Positions 57,871-64,000 of a stretch of 64,000 nucleotides of DNA are shown here, piece by piece. The DNA is taken from NCBI RefSeq assembly GCF_007754155.1, contig NZ_CP037423.1:4866865-4930864 (forward strand), given 5' to 3'. The stretch's first letter is position 1, and each line of letters starts with the position of its first letter. The notes under the pieces are model-generated. The model ran no database searches and had not been told where the DNA came from. It saw nothing but the letters and a program-made list of their open reading frames with translations. Position numbers and translations under genes: made by a program. Source of the DNA: Stieleria neptunia (GTDB taxonomy: Bacteria; Planctomycetota; Planctomycetia; Pirellulales; Pirellulaceae).

Positions 57871-59556
57871 CTAATACCCGAGCGGTTTTCCTTGTTCGTA
57901 CAGCGACTGAATTTCTTCGCGGCTGAGTGCGGCGTCAAAAATCGCCAGTTCATCGATTGCACCGTTCAAGTTTCGGACGGCGAACCAAGGTGAATTTCGC
58001 AGCGGCTGTCCCCAGTTTCCGATTTCAGCTGTCCCGATCCGAAGCGTTTGGACATGAAACTGATCCGTGATCGGTTCACTGCTGATCGGTTCACCGTTGA
58101 CGAACTGGTTGACTTGTCGAGCGACCGGGTCATAGACCGCGGCAATGTGCAGCCACTTGCCGCTCTTGGACACATCCCAAATCGGCTCGGTGTAGTAAAT
58201 CCGGTGCAACCGGGAATCTTCTGCAGAGCCAAGTCCCGACCCGGGCGTGTCGTCGACCATCACTGAAAACATCAGCCGACCGTCTTCGTGAAGTTGCCAA
58301 TGCGGTTCGCCGTTCTCATAGCCGTCGCCCATGAACAGCGAGTTGTAACGATGTTCCAAACTATCAATTCGGACCCAGCAGGCGAACGTGAACGCGTTGA
58401 ACTCGCCATCGATCCGGGTCCGCACCCGCGATCCCGGACGGTCGAATTCCAACCCTGTCGATACGGCCCCGAATCGCCCTTGGCCGCGCGTGACCGGACC
58501 GACCAGAATGCCATCGAGTTCGCGTCCGGTCGCGGCGCGATTGGGGACGAAGCGATCGATGGCGGATTCGGCGATCGGGTAATATGCGATCAACCGATCA
58601 TCGGTCCTCAACTGCCGCGAGTAGATTTCCCATTGTTCAAACTGCCGCGTCTGGGCGTCTTCACGTCGCCGCTGCAAGTCACTGAGCGTACTGAGTCCCT
58701 TGAACGCGTCCGGGCGAGACTGCGATCCCTTCAACCATTCTCGCTCACCGGTGACCAGATGATCGCCATCGTGCCGCCCCCCGCGCAATTCGACTTCGCC
58801 GTCGATCACCTCGACACGCGCTTCGTCCGCGCCGACTTCCACGGCAAATTCGGTTCCCAAGTCGATGATCTCCGAATCGGCCGCCTTGACGACAAAGCCA
58901 CGCGCCGCCGGCGGAACACTGGCCCGCAACCGCCCCTTGACCACCCGAACCGACCAATCCGATTCGACATCCAGCGCCGCGGGCCCTTCCACGATCAACG
59001 TCGCACCGCAAAAGAAGTCGATTTCCGCGATGCCCTCGTCGAACTGCAAGACACCGTTGGGCAACACATCACCTTCGCGGAACGCAAGCGAGTCGTTTGA
59101 CCAGCGCAAATCCACGGCACTCCGCAACGTCGCATGCCCGGCAATCAACGCCTCCTCGGGTTCGTTCAACAGGTCTTGATTGACGTCGACCCATTGGGGA
59201 ACCTCCGCATCGTTGCTCCGTCCGAACCAATAGGCGACGCCGCTGACCAGCACCAAAACGGCCGCCGCGATCGCCAACCGTTGCCACGTCCACCCCGAAG
59301 CGTCATCGAGCACACTGGCGGGCGAATCGTTTCGTTTGGGTGGCCCGCCGTGCAGATCGCCGTGCAGATTGCCGTGCAGGTCGCCGCCGGACTCGGTCGC
59401 GATCTCGCCGAGTGATTCACACAGATTGATCGCCCGCAAATACTCCGCTCGAACGTCTTCACGCCGCTCGATCGCGTCCTGCAGCACGTCGAAATCGTCA
59501 GCCGAAATCGTTTGGTCGATGGCTTGGAAAATCAGGTTTCGAATCGTGTCGTCCAT
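57871..59556 (-). CDS. FecR-domain protein with C-terminal LamG domain (anti-sigma-like)
   Basis: 561 residues. A short cytoplasmic N-terminus (IRNLIFQAIDQTISADDFDV, AEYLRAINLCESLGE) resembles planctomycete anti-sigma starts, with an HG-rich spacer of DLHGNLHGDLHGG repeats. One membrane helix follows (RLAIAAAVLVLVSGVAYWFG, about 110-130). The FecR region (about 195-300) has GIAEIDFFCGATLIVEGPAA and GTEFAVEVGADEARVEVIDG. A LamG/concanavalin-like domain occupies 375-555 (FTFACWVRIDSLEHRYNSLF, GAIDELAIFDAALSREEIQS). Its ATG lies 1 bp after the sigma factor stop, so it very likely senses an external ligand for that sigma. Confidence 0.92.
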   Translation of the reverse strand: MDDTIRNLIFQAIDQTISADDFDVLQDAIERREDVRAEYLRAINLCESLGEIATESGGDLHGNLHGDLHGGPPKRNDSPASVLDDASGWTWQRLAIAAAVLVLVSGVAYWFGRSNDAEVPQWVDVNQDLLNEPEEALIAGHATLRSAVDLRWSNDSLAFREGDVLPNGVLQFDEGIAEIDFFCGATLIVEGPAALDVESDWSVRVVKGRLRASVPPAARGFVVKAADSEIIDLGTEFAVEVGADEARVEVIDGEVELRGGRHDGDHLVTGEREWLKGSQSRPDAFKGLSTLSDLQRRREDAQTRQFEQWEIYSRQLRTDDRLIAYYPIAESAIDRFVPNRAATGRELDGILVGPVTRGQGRFGAVSTGLEFDRPGSRVRTRIDGEFNAFTFACWVRIDSLEHRYNSLFMGDGYENGEPHWQLHEDGRLMFSVMVDDTPGSGLGSAEDSRLHRIYYTEPIWDVSKSGKWLHIAAVYDPVARQVNQFVNGEPISSEPITDQFHVQTLRIGTAEIGNWGQPLRNSPWFAVRNLNGAIDELAIFDAALSREEIQSLYEQGKPLGY

Positions 59557-59557
59557 C

Positions 59558-60133
59558 TTAGAGCTCCTCGACGAGCCGGCCCTGAACACAGTCCAAAAGC
59601 CGTTTGCGAAGCGCGTTGACTTTGCTGTACAGCCGACGTGTTTTGACGCCGGTCTCTTCCGCGATTTTGGCAATCGACTCGCCCGGCGAGTGAACGCTCA
59701 GCACCAGCCGTCGTTGGTCGGCGTCCAATTCGCCCAGACACGTCTCGATCGCTTGACGCTCCCGGTCGCGCTGTTCCAAGTCCTGCATCGCGTCCTGCGC
59801 CAATCGCTCGATCACACTCTCGCGGAACACCAGTCGGTCCCGGGAACTGTCCCGTTGCCAGCTGAGCACTTTGTAGCGGGCGATCACGCAGGCCCAGCGA
59901 ATGAATTCGTCGACCGCGTCCTCGGCGTTCTCGGGCGTGAAGGATTCGTATTTCTTCCAACACTCCAGCGCCGTCTCCTGCATCACGTCGTCGACACCTT
60001 GGTTGGACGGCAACAACGAACGCACGAATCGACGAATCGACTGGTCATGCCGAGCCAGCAAACTGACGAACTCGCCGTAACGAGCTTCGCGGCCTGCGGG
60101 GGTCTCAAAATCAGGTTTCGCGTTTGGATCCAT
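59558..60133 (-). CDS. ECF RNA polymerase sigma factor
   Basis: 191 residues. Region 2: FVSLLARHDQSIRRFVRSLL, NQGVDDVMQETALECWKKYE, EFIRWACVIARYKVLSWQRD. Region 4: ETCLGELDADQRRLVLSVHS, SIAKIAEETGVKTRRLYSKV, the helix-turn-helix that reads -35 elements. It belongs to the planctomycete-type ECF group linked with FecR-LamG proteins. Directs transcription of an unknown regulon, plausibly the sulfatase/PSD1 genes downstream on the same strand. No promoter motif is evident upstream. Confidence 0.94.
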   Translation of the reverse strand: MDPNAKPDFETPAGREARYGEFVSLLARHDQSIRRFVRSLLPSNQGVDDVMQETALECWKKYESFTPENAEDAVDEFIRWACVIARYKVLSWQRDSSRDRLVFRESVIERLAQDAMQDLEQRDRERQAIETCLGELDADQRRLVLSVHSPGESIAKIAEETGVKTRRLYSKVNALRKRLLDCVQGRLVEEL

Positions 60134-60269
60134 GGAGCGTTTATTTCACGGAAGGTGGTTCAACGTTGATATTCCATCATCCCCAATAATTACCGTGCGG
60201 CCTGTGCCAATTTGTCAATAAAACGCGTTCGGCAACGCCGGAAATCATGTTTTAGCGGCAGGCCGCGAG

Positions 60270-60656
60270 CAATGAACTCCCACACGTGTTAGCGGAACGG
60301 CGCGAGCGGTCCGGTTGCGTTTCAAAAACACCATGAAAGACCGGAGGGCTCGCGCCCTACCGCTAACAATGGCCCGCCACCCTTTTAGCAGAACGGCGCG
60401 AGCCGTCCGGTCGCGTTTCAAATACACCATGAAAGACCGGAGGGCTCGCGCCCTACCGCTAACAATGGCCCGCCACCCTTTTAGCGGAACGGCGCGAGCC
60501 GTCCGGTTGCGTTTCAAAAACACCATGAAAGACCGGAGGGCTCGCGCCCTACCGCTAACAATGGCCCGCCACCCTTTTAGCGGAACAACGCGAGCCGTCC
60601 GGTTGCGTTTCAAAAACACCATGAAAGACCGGAGAGCTCGCGCCCTACCGCTAACA
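60270..60656. repeat. Four tandem family D elements
   Basis: Units of about 90 bp begin near 60288, 60382, 60480 and 60577. Each opens with TTAGCGGAACGGCGCGAGCC or a close variant and closes with GGGCTCGCGCCCTACCGCTA, joined by AATGGCCCGCCACCC. The rest of the 60134-61084 gap shows no gene. Confidence 0.85.
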
Positions 60657-61084
60657 ACAAGCGTTTCTGGGGACACGACCCTACCCTGGAACAGAACGGG
60701 ACCATGCCGTGCGAATTCGCACTCGTGTTGGAAGGGACCGTTGCACGTTCCCCACGCCGCGCGCCGCGACAGCGCACCGGTAGTCGCAGCCGGCCTATTG
60801 TGCCGTCTTTTCTGGACTTCTGAACCGTTGCATGGACCGGTGGCGACGACGATGCGACTCGACACACCGCCTTTAAGCAGGCTTTAGCGGAGCGTTGATC
60901 CCCGGTGGCGAATCATGTGCTTCGGTGGCGCGCCATGTGCCGACCGGAAACCCTCGGCCGGTGAAAACCGGCACGACGCAGCGGACATCACTCGATGACG
61001 GCCGCTGCGTCGTCGCTGTGATGGGCGGATCCAGCGTTCTTGAATTGACAGTCGGTGTGTTTCAATCACTTCAGAGAACGGGCG

Positions 61085-62572
61085 ATGCTGCTATTACCCT
61101 ATGAGATGGACGGTGGATTTGATGAGATGTTCGCTCCCGACGGCAGGCCCAGGGCCAGCGGCGAACGTTTCGTCCGGCGACTCGAAGCGCTGGCCGATGG
61201 CAACCTGCGCGAGCGACAGAAATCGGCGGAATTGAACCTGCAAAACATGGGCATCACGTTCAACGTGTATAGCCATCAAGCCGGCACCGAAAAGATCTGG
61301 CCGTTTGACTTGCTGCCGCGCATCATCGACGCTGAAGAATGGTCGATGATTGCCAAGGGGCTTGAACAACGGATTCGGGCGCTCAATCTGTTTGTCGACG
61401 ACGTCTACAACGATCGCAAGATCATCAAGGACAAAGCCGTCCCGGAATCCTTGATCACATCCTCCAAGACGCTTCGAAAACAGTGCGTCGGTCTTCAGCC
61501 GGCAGAAGGCGTCTGGTGTCATATCACCGGCGTCGATTTGATTCGTGACGCCGACGGTCAACTGTACGTGCTGGAAGACAATCTGCGTTGCCCGTCGGGC
61601 GTTTCGTACGTGCTCGAAAACCGCGAACTCATGAAGCGGACCTTCGCCCACGTCTTTGAGGGGATGTCGGTCGAACCGATCGAGGAGTATCCGGAGCAAT
61701 TGCTGAAAACGCTGCTGGATTGTGCCCCCACGGGCGTGTCGGATCCGGTCGCGGTGTTGCTGACACCGGGTGTCCACAATTCCGCCTACTTCGAACATTC
61801 GTTCCTGGCCCAGCAGATGGGAATCGAACTCGTCCACGGTTCCGATTTGATTGTCAAAGACGGCTTTGTGCACATGATCACGACACGCGGGCTGCAGCGC
61901 GTCGATGTGATCTACCGCCGCATCGACGATGACTTCTTGGACCCCGCGCATTTCCGCGCCGATTCGTGCTTGGGGGTCAAAAACCTGATGGACGTCTATC
62001 GCGCCGGACGGGTGTCCTTGGCCAATGCACCGGGCACCGGGGTTGCCGACGACAAAGCGGTGTATGCCTATGTGCCCGACATCATCCGGTATTACTTTGA
62101 CGAGGACCCGATCTTGCCGAACGTGCCGACGTTCCTGTGCGACGATGCCAAACAACGCCAACATGTCCTCTCTCACCTGGATCAGTTGGTCGTCAAACCG
62201 ACAAACGAATCGGGCGGCTACGGCATCTTGATGGGACCCCACGCCTCCGCCGACGAACGGGCGGAGTGTGCCGAAGCGATCCAGAAAAACCCGCGTGACT
62301 GGATCGCACAACCGATGTTGAATCTGTCGACCGTTCCCACCCTGGTCGGCGACGAATTGAAACCCCGTCATGTCGACCTTCGACCGTTCGTGTTGTGCGG
62401 CAAAGATGTCTACGTGATGCCCGGCGGACTGACGCGTGTCGCCTTGAAGAAAGGCTCGATGGTCGTCAATTCGTCTCAGGGTGGCGGCAGCAAAGACACC
62501 TGGGTGTTGCGCAACGGCACGACGGTTGCCCCAAAGTTTGTCTCCAATACGCAGGAGTCGTCATCATGCTAA
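61085..62572 (+). CDS. Circularly permuted ATP-grasp protein (DUF404/DUF407)
   Basis: 495 residues. Landmarks of the family: [18 protein letters not shown] at the start, [97 protein letters not shown] and [20 protein letters not shown]. These proteins probably form amide bonds on an unknown peptide and are nearly always encoded with an alpha-E protein, as here. ATG 61085 has an AGAGAA site 8 nt upstream; a GTG at 61055 is less likely. Its last codons overlap the next gene by 7 bp. Confidence 0.95.
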   Translation: MLLLPYEMDGGFDEMFAPDGRPRASGERFVRRLEALADGNLRERQKSAELNLQNMGITFNVYSHQAGTEKIWPFDLLPRIIDAEEWSMIAKGLEQRIRALNLFVDDVYNDRKIIKDKAVPESLITSSKTLRKQCVGLQPAEGVWCHITGVDLIRDADGQLYVLEDNLRCPSGVSYVLENRELMKRTFAHVFEGMSVEPIEEYPEQLLKTLLDCAPTGVSDPVAVLLTPGVHNSAYFEHSFLAQQMGIELVHGSDLIVKDGFVHMITTRGLQRVDVIYRRIDDDFLDPAHFRADSCLGVKNLMDVYRAGRVSLANAPGTGVADDKAVYAYVPDIIRYYFDEDPILPNVPTFLCDDAKQRQHVLSHLDQLVVKPTNESGGYGILMGPHASADERAECAEAIQKNPRDWIAQPMLNLSTVPTLVGDELKPRHVDLRPFVLCGKDVYVMPGGLTRVALKKGSMVVNSSQGGGSKDTWVLRNGTTVAPKFVSNTQESSSC

Positions 62573-63546
62573 GTCGCGTCGCCGAAACCGTTTACTGGCT
62601 CAGCCGGTACGTCGAGCGGGCCGAAAACATCGCGCGATTCATCGACGTCAATTACAACCTGACGCTCGGCGAATCGGAATCGCTGAGCAAACAGTGGACG
62701 CCGCTCTTGGAAACCACGGCGGACCAAGACGAATTCGTCAAACGGTATGACAGCCCGACCCGTGAAAACGTGTTGCAGTTTCTGTCCTTTGACGAACAAA
62801 ACGGCAATTCGATGATCAGTTGCGTCGCCAGGGCTCGCGAAAACGCACGGACCATTCGCGAAGTGATTTCCAGTGTGGTTTGGGAGCAACTCAACAAATT
62901 TCACCTGTTGGTCCAAGCCGCCGGGCATTCGCCCCAAACGCTGGAGCAACCGCAAGCGTTCTGCGAACAGGTTCGGTTGACCAGTCACTTGTTGGTCGGT
63001 GCGATGGACGCCACGATGTCTCATGACGAGGCCTGGCACTTTTCACGCTTGGGCAGAATGATCGAACGCGGTGACAAGACCTCGCGTTTGCTGGATGTCC
63101 AGTATTACAACCTGTTGCCCGATGGGGGCAGCGTCGGATCCTCGCTGGACGTCGTCCGCTGGTCGGCACTGCTGCGTTCGGCCAGTGCCCTGGAATCGTA
63201 TCGCCGGTTGCGTGGGAAGATCGTCCCGATACGCGTCGCCGAATTCTTGATGCTGGATCGCAAATTCCCCAGGGCCATGCATTTCGCGGCCATGCGGGCA
63301 CGCGAATCGATGCGGATGATCACCGGCAGCGAGTTGAACTCGTACTGCTATCACTCCGAACAGCTGCTCGGACGCCTCTGTTCGAGTCTCGATTACGCCG
63401 TCATCGATGACATCCTGCAGGACGGGCTGCACGAATACATCGACCAGTTCCAACGCCAACTCAATACGATCGGCCAGGAGATCCACGAAGACTTTTTCTC
63501 CGTGGACCGATTGAACGCACCGCCGCAGGCTTCGGTAATGACGTAA
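62566..63546 (+). CDS. Alpha-E domain protein
   Basis: 326 residues, almost all helical. The start [20 protein letters not shown] is the alpha-E signature, followed by [60 protein letters not shown] and a C-terminal [20 protein letters not shown]. It is the partner of the preceding ATP-grasp protein; the stop and start share the ATGCTAA overlap, showing translational coupling. A transglutaminase-like gene often follows in such operons but none is seen before the window ends. Confidence 0.95.
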   Translation: MLSRVAETVYWLSRYVERAENIARFIDVNYNLTLGESESLSKQWTPLLETTADQDEFVKRYDSPTRENVLQFLSFDEQNGNSMISCVARARENARTIREVISSVVWEQLNKFHLLVQAAGHSPQTLEQPQAFCEQVRLTSHLLVGAMDATMSHDEAWHFSRLGRMIERGDKTSRLLDVQYYNLLPDGGSVGSSLDVVRWSALLRSASALESYRRLRGKIVPIRVAEFLMLDRKFPRAMHFAAMRARESMRMITGSELNSYCYHSEQLLGRLCSSLDYAVIDDILQDGLHEYIDQFQRQLNTIGQEIHEDFFSVDRLNAPPQASVMT

Positions 63547-63751
63547 CCCCCGCAAGCTTGACTTCGGGATTCAAACCCAACGGCGAGCGTGGAAGAATCC
63601 CAAATCAGTCTCCCTCTCCCCCCTCCGTGTTCCGCAGGGCGTGGACATCGGCCCCACTCGCTCTGGCGTCTCTGTGGCGGATGGTTTGTCGATGGTATCT
63701 GAGAGATAGCGGAACTCGTCAACGGGCTGTCGAATTTGTGATCCGCGACGC

Positions 63752-63915
63752 GTAAGCGGCCGGGCACTGCGACGCCGCCCGAGGCCTTACGGCCAGCGGC
63801 TCACCATTGACTCAGCAGATCCCGACTCAATCGACAGCCCGTCAAGAGTTTCGCCCGGCGCAGATTCGTCCGGCGCAGTTTCGCCCGACGCAGAGCAGAG
63901 CAGAGCAGAACAGCA
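63752..63915. repeat. Family E element and short CAGAG tandem
   Basis: Inverted family-E copy (about 63752-63812; GTAAGCGGCCGGGCACTGCG) followed by a low-complexity CGCAGAGCAGAGCAGAGCAG run near 63888-63915. The 454 bp from 63547 to the window end hold no convincing gene. Confidence 0.65.
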
Positions 63916-64000
63916 AATCTCGTCCCGAGGTTCCCCAGCGTGTCTGCGGCCTGCGGGCCGGCGCCGGCGGCGACGATGAAATTCCATCGCGGCGTGTCGC

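Noticed and set aside
60245..60887. Two long frames (plus and minus) over the 60.3-60.9 kb stretch
   Set aside because: Both are periodic translations of four family-D repeats.
61061..61076. TTTCAATCAC resembling the CRISPR repeat start near the ATP-grasp gene
   Set aside because: Only about nine bases match, there is no handle, no repeat-length match and no neighbouring guide or PAM-flanked target.
63787..63987. 66-codon minus-strand frame at the right edge
   Set aside because: It covers a family-E repeat and a CAGAG low-complexity run; no ribosome-binding site or recognisable domain.

Overview
The window comes from a high-GC bacterium of the phylum Planctomycetota, most likely a Pirellulaceae member of the Rhodopirellula/Stieleria type. 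The evidence is gene content: three DUF1559 pseudopilin-like proteins, two of them with SHD1-like tails; adjacent DUF1501 and PSD1/DUF1549-DUF1553 genes; two secreted sulfatases; an ECF sigma factor next to a FecR/LamG protein; a Ser/Thr kinase fused to a receiver domain; and many genus-style interspersed palindromic repeats between genes.

Layout. 1-20 kb is mostly housekeeping and signalling: the 3' part of mtnA, a DUF1559 protein, a membrane protein with YceI, a four-CBS protein, a kinase-receiver fusion, a prolyl oligopeptidase, a glycerophosphodiester phosphodiesterase, a histidine kinase/response regulator pair, an esterase and two DUF1559-SHD1 proteins. 20.1-34.1 kb is a complete type I-C CRISPR-Cas locus on the minus strand (cas3, cas5c, cas8c, cas7, extra genes, cas4, cas1, cas2, leader, array of 56 repeats). 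34.1-36.2 kb is a repeat-filled spacer without convincing genes. 36.2-49.9 kb holds an NtrC-type regulator, small proteins, a Gld-like ABC exporter with a DUF4340-FKBP protein, hsp20 with a textbook sigma-54 promoter, a channel/RCK-receiver-HPt fusion and a PDZ protein. 50.1-60.1 kb is a planctomycete sulfatase/PSD1/DUF1501 group with its ECF sigma and FecR-LamG genes. 61.1-63.5 kb is a circularly permuted ATP-grasp/alpha-E pair.

The most interesting part is the CRISPR locus. First, between cas3 and cas5 lies a lone degenerate CRISPR repeat (31663-31694, plus strand) whose 32-nt length and last 15 nt match the array repeat. The sequence just after it starts with 11 nt that recur exactly 70 bp upstream on the other strand, next to a TTC motif, the type I-C PAM. 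That target abuts the -35 of a strong promoter reading toward a tRNA gene and cas5, and also overlaps the Shine-Dalgarno of a small UGG-rich ORF. This is the architecture of CreA/CreR guides, which direct Cascade to repress a toxin or the cas genes. Second, a gene translationally coupled to cas7 encodes a second copy of the Cas8c C-terminal (Cas11c-like) domain fused to a PD-(D/E)XK nuclease-like domain. Third, the tRNA inside the locus has a leucine-type class II body but an apparent CCA (UGG-reading) anticodon. Fourth, a kinase-like gene and a small divergent gene are inserted before cas4.
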